From Anaerococcus provencensis (GTDB lineage Bacteria; Bacillota; Clostridia; Tissierellales; Peptoniphilaceae), in contig NZ_HG003686.1 in assembly GCF_000312365.2 (NCBI RefSeq), positions 371,366 to 435,365 on the forward strand: 64,000 bases of DNA, written 5' to 3'. This document shows positions 1 to 7,859 of this stretch, one piece after another. The position numbers were made by a program, and so were the translations under genes. Below the pieces are notes generated by a model. It was not told the origin of the DNA. It searched no databases and saw only the letters and a program-made list of their open reading frames with translations. Each line of letters starts with the position of its first letter. Within the stretch, counting starts at the first letter, position 1.

Positions 1-590
1 GGACACCATTAACACCATCAAAGACAGACATCAAAGTAGAAAAAATCTGGCAAGGAAAAGATGGCAAAGTTATAGACGCTCCAGAAGACAAGATCGAAGT
101 AGAACTATACAGAGATGGAAAAGCTACAGGCAAAAAGTTAGAACTAAACAAAACCAACAAGTGGAGTGGAGAATTCAAAGACTTAGATGTATTGGAAAAA
201 GTAGACTCAGAAAAAGCCTACGAATATACAGTAAAAGAAGTCGGAGAAGAAACTGGTAAAATAACAATTGGTGACAACAAATACCAAGTAAGCTACGACG
301 GAAACTCAAAAGACGGTTTCAAAGTAACTAACAAACAAGAGCCAAAATCACCAGACAAACAAAAAACACCGAATGAACCGAAAAAGCCAAATAAGCCAAA
401 TAATACTAACACTGACCATAAAACAAATAAGCCTAAGGAAATTAAACAAGTGGAAAAGAAAAAAAATGACAATAAATTTGGTAATTCACATAGCCCAAAA
501 ACAGGAATTAGTGGACTAGAAAATGTATTGGCATTAGCAGCTTTGTCAGCAGTAGGATTATATTTAAGTAAGAATAACAAAGAGAAATAA
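1..590 (+). CDS. Cna_B-type, sortase-anchored surface protein (C-terminal part only)
   Basis: The reading frame is open from base 3 (TPLTPSKTDIKVEKIW...) to the TAA at 588-590, so the 5' end lies outside the window. The first ~100 residues match a Cna_B repeat: the opening IKVEKIWQGKDGKVIDAP and the closing GFKVTNKQEPK are typical of stalk domains in Gram-positive adhesins. A Pro/Lys/Asn-rich wall-spanning spacer follows, then the sorting signal SPKTG, a hydrophobic segment (NVLALAALSAVGLYL) and a basic tail (SKNNKEK). The anchor is therefore a variant LPXTG motif with Ser in place of Leu. Cell-wall anchoring by a sortase is inferred. The ligand cannot be told from this fragment. Confidence 0.9.
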   Translation, partial: TPLTPSKTDIKVEKIWQGKDGKVIDAPEDKIEVELYRDGKATGKKLELNKTNKWSGEFKDLDVLEKVDSEKAYEYTVKEVGEETGKITIGDNKYQVSYDGNSKDGFKVTNKQEPKSPDKQKTPNEPKKPNKPNNTNTDHKTNKPKEIKQVEKKKNDNKFGNSHSPKTGISGLENVLALAALSAVGLYLSKNNKEK

Positions 591-723
591 ATCAAAATGA
601 ATTCTTATTCAATGGAAGTAAGAGTTTTAGTAATCTTAATCTTTTATTTAGCTGGACTTATGTTAAGCGAATAATAGAGATTTGTACAAGATTAAAATAG
701 AAGTGAATAACTCTCTTATAGTT

Positions 724-747
724 GGCTCCCGAAAGGGAGCCTTTTTA
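724..747 (+). terminator. Intrinsic terminator after surface protein gene
   Basis: GGCTCCC (724-730), GAAA tetraloop, GGGAGCC (735-741), followed by TTTTT. A perfect 7-bp stem with a U tract ends the surface-protein transcript. It lies 134 bases after the stop codon. Confidence 0.9.
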
Positions 748-852
748 TATTTTAAAACAGCATCAAATTGTTTTTTTTATTTGGTTGTTTTATATAAAAA
801 TCATCAATAGTTGAAGAAATAGCATTTATTTTGTAAAACGTTTTTATAAAAC

Positions 853-881
853 TTGTAAGTATCATTAGTATTAACTATAAT
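853..881 (+). promoter_or_regulatory. Sigma-A-like promoter of aspA-fumC
   Basis: TTGTAA (853-858), 17-bp spacer, TATAAT (876-881). The -10 box ends only 6 bases before the AGGAGGG ribosome site (888-894), so the untranslated leader would be very short. The rest of 591-852 holds the upstream terminator and no convincing gene. Confidence 0.65.
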
Positions 882-900
882 GGTACTAGGAGGGATAGTG

Positions 901-2319
901 ATGACAGATTATAGAAAAGAACGCGATTCTATAGGCGAAATTGAAGTGCCTTATGATGCCTTGTATGGGGCAAATTCTCTAAGAGCTAGAAATAATTTTA
1001 ATATTACATCTTTATCAATGGATAGTGAGATGATAAATGCAATCGTTGAGGTTAAGAAAGCCTGTGCTATTGAAAATGAGAAGATTGGTCTTTTGACAAG
1101 AACTCAAGAAAATGCAATTGTTGCAGCTTGTAACCAGATTTTGGCTGGCCAACACAGGGATAATTTTATAGTTGATCCAATCCAAGGTGGGGCTGGTACA
1201 AGTTTTAATATGAATGCCAATGAAGTAATTGCAAATGTTGCAAATACTGCCATGGGTGGCGGTTTAGGTACATATGAAAATGTTCACCCAAACGACCATG
1301 TAAACTTGGGCCAATCTACCAATGACGTTATACCAACTAGTGGTAAGATAGCCCTTATCAGATATTTTAATGAACTAATTGATGAAACAATTTTATTAAT
1401 CAGATCTATTGAGAAAAAGGCTGAAGAATTTAAAGACGTTTACAAAATGGGACGTACCCAACTTCAAGATGCGATTCCAATAAGCCTTGGCCAAGAATTT
1501 AGGGCCTATGCTAGGGTAATCACCCGTGATTTGGAAAGATTTGACCTTGCTGTTGATAGTCTAAGCCATGTAAACCTAGGTGGTACAGCTATTGGTACAG
1601 GCTTAAACGCAGATCCAACCTATGTTGAAGAAATAGTTGGAGTACTAAGCGAAGTAACTGATTTGAAATTGAAACAAAATGAAGACTTGATAGATGGAAC
1701 TCAAAACTTGGATGGATTTTTGTATGTTTCAGGTATTTTAAAAACCTTTGCAGCAAACTTATCAAAAATATCAAATGACCTAAGACTTATGAGCTCTGGC
1801 CCACAAGTAGGTATTGGCGATATAAAATTAAAACCAACCCAAGCTGGTTCATCAATCATGCCAGGTAAGGTAAACCCTGTAATACCAGAGGTTGTAAACC
1901 AAGTTGCCTTCAATGTTATAGGCAATGATATGACTGTAACTATGGCTGTTGAGGCAGGACAACTTGAGCTAAATGCTTTTGAGCCAATTATTTTCTACAA
2001 TCTTTTTGAGTCGCTAAAGACACTCAAAAATGCTATCTATACACTAAGAGTTAATTGTATAGACCATATCACAGCTGATAGAAGTGAGCTATCAGAACAA
2101 GTAGAAAAATCAATCGGACTAGTTACAGCCCTTGCTCCACACATAGGCTATGCAAAGGCAAGTGATATAGCTCACAAGGCCCTAGAAACTGGCAAATCAA
2201 TTAGAGAATTGGTTCTTTCTGATGGATTATTGAGCAAAGAAGAACTTGAAAAAATATTAGATTTCAAAGAAATGATAAAACCAGGTATCTTGGACGAAGA
2301 TGCCCTTAAGAAGGAATAA
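901..2319 (+). CDS. aspA: Aspartate ammonia-lyase (aspartase)
   Basis: Cytoplasmic enzyme converting L-aspartate to fumarate and ammonia. The 472-residue protein has the fumarase/aspartase superfamily layout: N-terminal RDSIGEIEVPYDALYGANSLRA, the substrate-loop motif GQSTNDVIPTSGK, and the signature GSSIMPGKVNPVIPEVVNQV, whose VIPEVVNQV tail is typical of aspartases rather than fumarases. ATG 901 is chosen because AGGAGGG precedes it; an in-frame ATG at 880 overlaps the -10 box of the promoter. fumC starts 2 bases after its stop, so the pair is one transcript feeding aspartate into fumarate and malate. Confidence 0.92.
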   Translation: MTDYRKERDSIGEIEVPYDALYGANSLRARNNFNITSLSMDSEMINAIVEVKKACAIENEKIGLLTRTQENAIVAACNQILAGQHRDNFIVDPIQGGAGTSFNMNANEVIANVANTAMGGGLGTYENVHPNDHVNLGQSTNDVIPTSGKIALIRYFNELIDETILLIRSIEKKAEEFKDVYKMGRTQLQDAIPISLGQEFRAYARVITRDLERFDLAVDSLSHVNLGGTAIGTGLNADPTYVEEIVGVLSEVTDLKLKQNEDLIDGTQNLDGFLYVSGILKTFAANLSKISNDLRLMSSGPQVGIGDIKLKPTQAGSSIMPGKVNPVIPEVVNQVAFNVIGNDMTVTMAVEAGQLELNAFEPIIFYNLFESLKTLKNAIYTLRVNCIDHITADRSELSEQVEKSIGLVTALAPHIGYAKASDIAHKALETGKSIRELVLSDGLLSKEELEKILDFKEMIKPGILDEDALKKE

Positions 2320-2321
2320 AA

Positions 2322-3683
2322 ATGGATTATAGAATAGAAAAGGATAGTATTGGAGAGGTAAGAGTTCCAGCTGACAAATTATGGGGAGCACAAAGTCAAA
2401 GATCTTTTGAAAACTTCCCACAAGATGCTGAACTTATGCCAAAATCAGTAATTTATGCCCTAGTTAATATAAAAAAAGCTGCAGCCATAGTAAATAACAG
2501 GCAAGGAAAGCTAAATGAAGAAAAAAGAGAACTCATTGTCTTTGCCTGCAATAAAATATTGTTAGGCTACTATGACGATCAATTCCCACTAACAGTGTGG
2601 CAAACAGGATCTGGCACCCAGACAAATATGAATGTCAACGAAGTTATAGCCCACATAGCTAACAAAAAAGCAGGAGAAGATATCATCCACCCAAACGATG
2701 ATGTAAATATGAGCCAATCATCAAATGATGTCTTTCCAACAGCTATGCACATCTCAACAATATTAAAAATTAAAGAAAAGCTCTTGCCAGAAATCCGACA
2801 AATAATTGAAGTCTTAAAAGATTTGGAAGAAAAAAATGACATCATCAAGACAGGAAGAACCCACTTGCAAGATGCCACACCACTAAAGCTTTCCCAAGAA
2901 ATTTCTGGATGGAGAACTATGGTAGAAAGAGATTTGGAATCCATACACAATGCAAGCCAAGCTCTAAGAAAACTTGCCATAGGTGGAACAGCCGTAGGAA
3001 CTGGAATCAATGCATCAAAAGATTTTGGCAGTGAAGTAGCAAGTGAGCTAACAAAGCAATTGGACCTAGAATTTGAAAGCGATACAAACAAGTTCTACCA
3101 ACTAGCAAGCAAGTCAGCCCTAGTAAATGTCCATGGAAGTATAAAAGCTCTTGCAAGCGATATGTATAAGATTGCAAACGACATAAGATTCTTATCATGT
3201 GGCCCAAGATGCGGTATAGGAGAACTAATCATACCAGCCAATGAGCCAGGCTCATCAATTATGCCAGGCAAAGTAAACCCAACACAAGTGGAATCAATCA
3301 CCATGGTAAGCATTCAAATTATGGCAAATGATATGGCAATAAGCATGGCCAACAGCCAAGGACAACTCCAATTAAATGCCTACATGCCACTAATAATCTA
3401 TAATATGGACCAAACTGTAAGCCTCATGAGCAAGTCCCTAGCTTGCTTTAGAGAACATCTACTAGTAGGACTTGTGGCAAACAAAGAAGAAATAGAAAAC
3501 AATCTTGAAAATTCACTAATGCTAGTAACGAGCCTTTCTCCACACATAGGCTATGACAAGGCCAGCCAAATAGCCAAATACGCCTATGAAAATAAACTAA
3601 CCCTTAGAGAAGCCAACAGAGAACTAGGCTTTGCAAGCGAAGAAGAATTTGACAAATACGTAAATCCAGAAAATATGGTATAA
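2322..3683 (+). CDS. fumC: Fumarate hydratase class II
   Basis: Interconverts fumarate and malate. The 453-residue protein starts YRIEKDSIGEVRVPADKLWGAQSQRS, the class II fumarase N-terminus, and carries TGSGTQTNMNVNE, the NDDVNMSQSSNDVFPT substrate site and GSSIMPGKVNPTQVE. The TQVE continuation separates it from the aspartase just upstream. A weak AAGGAA ribosome site lies in the end of aspA, suggesting translational coupling. Its intrinsic terminator has been split by an insertion sequence 20 bases downstream. Length and motifs are complete. Confidence 0.93.
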   Translation: MDYRIEKDSIGEVRVPADKLWGAQSQRSFENFPQDAELMPKSVIYALVNIKKAAAIVNNRQGKLNEEKRELIVFACNKILLGYYDDQFPLTVWQTGSGTQTNMNVNEVIAHIANKKAGEDIIHPNDDVNMSQSSNDVFPTAMHISTILKIKEKLLPEIRQIIEVLKDLEEKNDIIKTGRTHLQDATPLKLSQEISGWRTMVERDLESIHNASQALRKLAIGGTAVGTGINASKDFGSEVASELTKQLDLEFESDTNKFYQLASKSALVNVHGSIKALASDMYKIANDIRFLSCGPRCGIGELIIPANEPGSSIMPGKVNPTQVESITMVSIQIMANDMAISMANSQGQLQLNAYMPLIIYNMDQTVSLMSKSLACFREHLLVGLVANKEEIENNLENSLMLVTSLSPHIGYDKASQIAKYAYENKLTLREANRELGFASEEEFDKYVNPENMV

Positions 3684-3703
3684 AAATATATTAGTCTATA
3701 TCA

Positions 3704-3727
3704 CCCCCGAAATCCAGAATACGGATT
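3704..3727 (+). terminator. fumC terminator, left half, split by the IS element
   Basis: CCCCCGAAATCC (3704-3715), loop, GGATT (3723-3727) form the start of a hairpin. The missing part, GACGGGGG plus TTTTT, lies at 5294-5306 beyond the insertion sequence. Joining the two with one copy of ATT restores a G+C-rich stem and U tract very like the terminator at 7431. Confidence 0.7.
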
Positions 3728-3826
3728 TAAGGTGACCCCAAAAAGTTGGACTTAACATCAGACGTAGATTTATATCTGTGTCTGATGTTTTTTGTTTGTA
3801 CTTTCCCCTAGGGGAAAGTCGATTTT

Positions 3827-4780
3827 TTAAACAGCATTCTTTCTTCTATATTCTACTGGTGATAAGTATCCTAATTTTTCTTTTATTCTTTCTTCATTGT
3901 AGTATTTGATATACATTTCTAAGGATTGTTTTAGTTGTTCATAGGATTTGTAAGTTTGACCATAATATATTTCTTGTTTTAGTATTCCAAAGAAGTTTTC
4001 CATAGGAGCATTATCTAAGCAATTACCTTTTCTTGACATACTTTGACTTATTCCATATTGTTTTAGTCTTTGTGTGTATTGATTTATTTGATATCCCCAT
4101 CCTTGATCTGAATGAAATATTCTTCTTTCTTTGCAGTCGCTTGTTATATTGATGGCTTCTTCTAGTGGAGTTAAGATTGCTTGCATTGTTGGTCTTTTAC
4201 TTATGGAATATGATATTATCTCACTATTATACATATCTAGAAATGCATTTAGGTACAGTTTACCTACTCTCATATTACCTTTATCATCAGTGGTGTAATA
4301 TTTAAATTCTGATGTATCTGTTGTTATCTTTTGATGCGGTAGTTCTGATTTAAAATTACGATTTACTAGGTTGTCTGATAACTTTCCTATATTTCCTTTA
4401 TATGATGAATACTTAGATTTTCTTCCAAAGCTTGTAACTTGTAGTTTGAGCTTTTGGACTAATCTTTGTCCCTTCTTTTTGTTTATTATTATTCCTTGGT
4501 TTCTTAAATGACCATATATTCTACGATAGCCATAATTTTTATGATTAGCTCTAATATCTATTATTTTTTCTTCTAAATCAGCATCTTTGTTAATTCTATC
4601 GAATCTTTTTTGCCAATACATATATGTTGATTTTGGGAAGTTGAATTTCTTTAGTAAATCTTTCAATTTGTATGTTGATCTAAGTTCATGTATTATCCTG
4701 GCTATTTCTTCTTTCTGAGTTTGTCCCTTTGTCTCAATTCTCTCTTTTTTTTTAAGAAATCTACTTCCATTTGTAGCCAA
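3827..4780 (-). CDS. IS150-like transposase OrfB (DDE integrase domain)
   Basis: Catalytic half of the transposase. An N-terminal HTH_21-like segment is followed by an rve/DDE core: first Asp in TTDTSEF, second in IFHSDQGWGYQ, and the Glu in NAPMENFFGILKQE. The C-terminus YYNEERIKEKLGYLSPVEY is typical of the family. No independent ribosome site is evident. It overlaps orfA by about 80 bases and is in the -1 frame relative to it. A run of nine A residues on the minus strand (plus-strand T run 4745-4753) is the likely programmed frameshift site, giving an OrfAB fusion that joins at VDFLKKK. All catalytic residues are present, so it may be active. Confidence 0.92.
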   Translation of the reverse strand: MATNGSRFLKKKERIETKGQTQKEEIARIIHELRSTYKLKDLLKKFNFPKSTYMYWQKRFDRINKDADLEEKIIDIRANHKNYGYRRIYGHLRNQGIIINKKKGQRLVQKLKLQVTSFGRKSKYSSYKGNIGKLSDNLVNRNFKSELPHQKITTDTSEFKYYTTDDKGNMRVGKLYLNAFLDMYNSEIISYSISKRPTMQAILTPLEEAINITSDCKERRIFHSDQGWGYQINQYTQRLKQYGISQSMSRKGNCLDNAPMENFFGILKQEIYYGQTYKSYEQLKQSLEMYIKYYNEERIKEKLGYLSPVEYRRKNAV

Positions 4781-5238
4781 TATACTTGATCTTCTAGTTC
4801 TTTGATTCTATCTTTTTCTTCTTGGGTATATTGTTTATCTGTTAATTTAATAGCTTTTTTATCTTCTTTAGTCATACTTGAAGGCCTTCCTCGTTTTTTG
4901 GGTTCTAGTCCTTCAATACCATACTTCCTATATTTGCTAACCCAAGTACATATCATAGATGGATTTGAAATGCCTAAATTATTGGCTAGTTCTTGATAGG
5001 ACCGTTCCCCTGTTAAGTACAACTTTACTACATTTCTTTTAAATTCTGAAGAATATGATTGTTTTTCTCTAGATCTTTTTAATCCTTCATAACCCAGTGT
5101 TTGATATGCATTAACCCACACTCTTATTAATTTTCTATCTGAGATATTAAATGATTTGGCTAAAGATCTATAGCTTTCATTACCTTCTAAATATCTTTTA
5201 ACTACTTCATACTTGAATTCAGTACTATATTTTGCCAT
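4702..5238 (-). CDS. IS150-like transposase OrfA (helix-turn-helix)
   Basis: DNA-binding half of the transposase, 178 residues. It holds two tandem helix-turn-helix units (YSTEFKYEVVKRYLEG..SYRSLAKSFNIS and YSSEFKRNVVKLYLTG..SYQELANNLGIS), a basic KKRGRPS linker and a C-terminal Lys/Glu-rich helix likely to form the leucine-zipper segment. A strong AAGGAGGT ribosome site precedes the ATG, but it sits in one arm of a hairpin at the IS end. The frame ends just past the A9 run used for frameshifting into OrfB. Confidence 0.92.
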   Translation of the reverse strand: MAKYSTEFKYEVVKRYLEGNESYRSLAKSFNISDRKLIRVWVNAYQTLGYEGLKRSREKQSYSSEFKRNVVKLYLTGERSYQELANNLGISNPSMICTWVSKYRKYGIEGLEPKKRGRPSSMTKEDKKAIKLTDKQYTQEEKDRIKELEDQVYWLQMEVDFLKKKRELRQRDKLRKKK

Positions 5239-5245
5239 AAAAAAA

Positions 5246-5286
5246 CTGACCTCCTTAAGTTGCTTGGTACAACTTTAAGGGGTCAG
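5246..5286 (-). promoter_or_regulatory. IS-end hairpin masking the transposase ribosome site
   Basis: CTGACC-TC-CTTAAGTTG (5246 on) pairs with CAACTTTAAG-G-GGTCAG (to 5286). On the minus strand the AAGGAGGT site of orfA (5249-5256) is in the 3' arm. A transcript entering from outside the element would fold and hide the site, as known for other IS families that guard against read-through. The protective role is inferred. Confidence 0.5.
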
Positions 5287-5422
5287 TTCAATTGACGGGG
5301 GTTTTTATATAAAAATACTCAAATAAAGACACTATTTTTCGCAAATCAATCAAATCTAAAGTCAAAGGTAGGCTAGTTAATAATACACTCAGAAGATTTT
5401 TTTGAAAATTGTACTTTTATTT

Positions 5423-5450
5423 TTGAAAAATAAGGATTTCTTGTTATAAT
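5423..5450 (+). promoter_or_regulatory. Probable promoter upstream of panE-panB
   Basis: TTGAAA (5423-5428), 16-bp spacer and an extended -10, TGT-TATAAT (-10 at 5445-5450). A second candidate, TTGACA at 5512 with TAAAGT at 5534, lies closer to the gene. The gap 5291-5603 otherwise holds the right half of the fumC terminator and A+T-rich sequence with no gene. Confidence 0.45.
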
Positions 5451-5603
5451 TAATAAAGATAGACTAAAAATTAACTAAATTTACAACGTTTTTATGTATA
5501 TGGTTAAGGAGTTGACATTTGATAAAAACTACATAAAGTTTTTTTAAAATTATTGTTTTGATTTGTTTTCTATTAAATATTTTATAGATTTATGGAGGAT
5601 GTT

Positions 5604-6515
5604 TTGAAAATAGCCTTACTTGGTGCAGGTGCTATGGGGTCTTTGTTTGCAAGTTTTTTATCCGCTTGTGATGATGTTTTCCTCATTGATCATAGGAAAG
5701 ATAAGGTAGATAAGATTAATAAATGTGGTATAGAACTTATCGAAAATACCGGGAAGATCCATACTTATAAAGTGCCTTGCTATTTGTATAGTGAAAAGTT
5801 GCCAAAGCCTGATATCATTTTTGTATTTGTAAAATCTATCAAAAACTTAGAAGCATTAGAAAATATTTCTAATTTAATTGCTGATGAAACCATTTTGGTG
5901 AGCTTACAAAATGGATATGGGAATGATAAGGACTTGGAGAAATTCCAGGATAAAAGCAAGATTGTGATAGGATCTACCACACATGGTGCAACTCAGAAAT
6001 CTTATGGGAAAATTTTCCATGCAGGAAGTGGAATGACTTATTTGGGCCAAAATGATTTTAATAAAGAAAGTGTTGATGTAGTAAAAGATATACTTATTAA
6101 ATCAGGTTTACAATTGGAAGTAAGTTATGATATTAACAAGCTTGTTATTGAAAAACTATTTATAAATATTGGTATAAATGCTATTACAGCACTTTTGGAT
6201 AAGGAAAATTCTTGTATTTATAAAAATAAATACGCAAAAGAGATGGCAAAAAATCTTGTCTATGAAGCTTGTGACATTTTTAATCTTTATGGTTTTGATT
6301 TTGATAAAGAGAAAATATTTGAAAAGGTTATTCTAACCTCAGAAAAAACAGGAAAAAATACTTCGTCTATGAGAGCTGATTTACTAAAAGGAAACGAGAG
6401 CGAAATCGATAAGATAAACAAAATTATTGTAGAAAAAGCTAAAGCTAAAGGTAAAAAAAGTCCTTATAATGAAGCTGTAAGCTTGCTTATAAAGGCAAAA
6501 GAGGGAGAAATATGA
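5604..6515 (+). CDS. panE: 2-dehydropantoate 2-reductase (ketopantoate reductase)
   Basis: NADPH-dependent reduction of ketopantoate to pantoate in pantothenate synthesis. The N-terminus MKIALLGAGAMGSLFASFL is the Rossmann GxGxxG motif. A central VIEKLFINIGINAITAL supplies the family Lys/Asn, and SSMRADLLKGNESEIDKIN the late catalytic Glu. I choose TTG 5604: a GGAGG site (5594-5598) lies 5 bases before it, while an in-frame ATG at 5592 overlaps that site and would add four residues not usual in the family. Its stop overlaps the panB start (ATGA), so the two are translationally coupled. Confidence 0.88.
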   Translation: MKIALLGAGAMGSLFASFLSACDDVFLIDHRKDKVDKINKCGIELIENTGKIHTYKVPCYLYSEKLPKPDIIFVFVKSIKNLEALENISNLIADETILVSLQNGYGNDKDLEKFQDKSKIVIGSTTHGATQKSYGKIFHAGSGMTYLGQNDFNKESVDVVKDILIKSGLQLEVSYDINKLVIEKLFINIGINAITALLDKENSCIYKNKYAKEMAKNLVYEACDIFNLYGFDFDKEKIFEKVILTSEKTGKNTSSMRADLLKGNESEIDKINKIIVEKAKAKGKKSPYNEAVSLLIKAKEGEI

Positions 6516-7339
6516 AAAAGAAAATGTCTATACTAGACTTTAAAAAGTATAAAGAAGAAAAAAGAAAATTTGCTTATGTGACTGCTTATGACTATACAAT
6601 GGCTTCAATTGTAGATGAGAGTGATGTTGAAGTTATCCTAGTTGGGGATTCATTGGGGATGACTATGTTAGGGTATGATTCCACAGTGCCAGTAACTGTT
6701 GATGATATGATTCATCATGGGAAAGCTGTTGTTAGAGGAGCCAAAAACACTTTTATAACAGTGGATATGCCATTTGGATCTTATGAAATTTCTGAAAAAG
6801 AAGCTGTTAAAAATGCGGTGAGAATTTTTAAAGAAACAGGTTGTGATTGCGTAAAGCTTGAGGGTGGAAGTGAATATGTAGATACAATCAAGGCTATCAT
6901 AAAAGCAGGTGTGCCTGTAATGGGCCATATTGGGCTTACACCTCAATCTTCTACTATGTTAGGAGGATTTAAAGTTCAAGGGACAACTACTGAATCTGCT
7001 AAAAAATTAATTGAAGACGCTAAGGCTCTCGAAGAAGCTGGATGTTTTTCTATAGTACTAGAGTGTGTTCCAAGCGTTGTCGGCAAAAAAATTGCTGAAA
7101 GCGTATCGGTTCCAATATTAGGAATAGGCGCGGGTAAAGACGTGGATTGTCAAGTTATAGTATTGCAAGATGTCCTAGGGATGTATCCTGACTTTAAACC
7201 AAAATTTGTAAAAATCTTTGCAAATGTTAGAGAAGAAATGCTAAAAGGCCTCAATGCCTACCACGATGAATCTGTCAGCGGAGCCTTTCCAAGTGAAGAA
7301 TATTCCTTTAATAAGAAAGTAGATCTAAGCGATTTATAA
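6512..7339 (+). CDS. panB: 3-methyl-2-oxobutanoate hydroxymethyltransferase
   Basis: Transfers a hydroxymethyl group from methylene-tetrahydrofolate to ketoisovalerate, giving ketopantoate. The 275-residue TIM-barrel protein has the family motifs VTAYDYTMASIVDE, EVILVGDSLGMTMLGYDST, VDMPFGSYE, VKLEGG, MGHIGLTPQS, and the metal and substrate residues in IGIGAGKDVDCQVIVLQDVLGMY (given here in parts: GIGAG, DCQ, DVLGM). GAGGGAG precedes the ATG and lies inside the end of panE. With panE it makes pantoate; panC and panD are 10 kb away on the other strand. Confidence 0.94.
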   Translation: MKKKMSILDFKKYKEEKRKFAYVTAYDYTMASIVDESDVEVILVGDSLGMTMLGYDSTVPVTVDDMIHHGKAVVRGAKNTFITVDMPFGSYEISEKEAVKNAVRIFKETGCDCVKLEGGSEYVDTIKAIIKAGVPVMGHIGLTPQSSTMLGGFKVQGTTTESAKKLIEDAKALEEAGCFSIVLECVPSVVGKKIAESVSVPILGIGAGKDVDCQVIVLQDVLGMYPDFKPKFVKIFANVREEMLKGLNAYHDESVSGAFPSEEYSFNKKVDLSDL

Positions 7340-7430
7340 ACTGATATAAAGTAAGGCTATTAAGAATATACCTATACCACAAAATGGATAAATAATATAA
7401 TGCAAAAATTATAAATATGCTAAAAGATAT

Positions 7431-7461
7431 CCCCAAATCTATAATACGGATTTGGGGATTT
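7431..7461. terminator. Bidirectional terminator between panB and DUF5684 gene
   Basis: CCCCAAATC (7431-7439) and GATTTGGGG (7449-7457) flank a loop containing AATACG, followed by ATTTT. It serves the convergent panB and minus-strand operon. The hairpin closely resembles the split fumC terminator. Confidence 0.85.
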
Positions 7462-7467
7462 TAATGT

Positions 7468-7857
7468 TTATTGGTCATATGGTGAGTATTGGAATTGGTC
7501 TGAAAATGCTAGTAGGAAGCCTGTAAAAAATGGGAATACCATGTATAAAATTCTTATTATAATATTGTCTGTAAACTTTGATGCGAATTTATAGCCCATA
7601 AAGATAAAGACTAATACTTGGATATGGGGAATAAAGGATCCTATAAACCAAAGTATGTTATTTGAACTACCTGGATTGGCAATGTTATAGGCTATCCATA
7701 CATTGTAGATTGGTATAATAGATTTCCAGCCCTCTTCTCCAGCTTTTTCAAAAAGTCTCCACCATACTATTATTTGTAAAACATAAAATACAAGTAGGCT
7801 AAATCTGTAGTTGGTATTTCCGTGGGTATTCCAAATTAAATCATTATATGAAAACAT
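7468..7857 (-). CDS. DUF5684-like small membrane protein
   Basis: A 129-residue protein with about four hydrophobic segments. The conserved feature is VWWRLFEKAGEEGWKSIIPIYNVW, given here as WRLFEKAGEEGWKSIIPIYN, which is the hallmark of DUF5684 membrane proteins of unknown function. Its ATG lies 3 bases from the HAD gene stop, and its ribosome site GGAAGGT is inside that gene, so it is the last gene of a minus-strand unit. I see no catalytic motif. A role in membrane or signal-peptidase-related processes has no support here. Confidence 0.75.
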   Translation of the reverse strand: MFSYNDLIWNTHGNTNYRFSLLVFYVLQIIVWWRLFEKAGEEGWKSIIPIYNVWIAYNIANPGSSNNILWFIGSFIPHIQVLVFIFMGYKFASKFTDNIIIRILYMVFPFFTGFLLAFSDQFQYSPYDQ

Positions 7858-7859
7858 AA

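Larger units (their letters stand above)
3728..5290 (-). mobile_element. IS3-family (IS150-like) insertion sequence
   Basis: About 1.56 kb. The end at 5290 read inward is TGAACTGACCCCTTAAAGTT; the end at 3728 reads TAAGGTGACCCCAAAAAGTT, giving imperfect inverted repeats that share TGACCCC..AAAGTTG.AC. ATT at 3725-3727 and ATT at 5291-5293 are a candidate 3-bp target duplication, the size usual for IS3 elements. It carries two overlapping minus-strand frames (orfA, orfB) with a poly-A frameshift site. The left boundary is uncertain by a few bases because that end lacks the usual TG. Confidence 0.85.

Noticed and set aside
597-674. 25-codon ORF with a hydrophobic core after the surface protein gene
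   Set aside because: No ribosome site, lies in the 3' region before the terminator, and no similarity to known small membrane peptides.
833-848. CG-centred palindrome (TAAAACGTTTTTA) before aspA as a cre site
   Set aside because: When the CG is aligned, the flanking TG and CA positions of the cre consensus do not fit.
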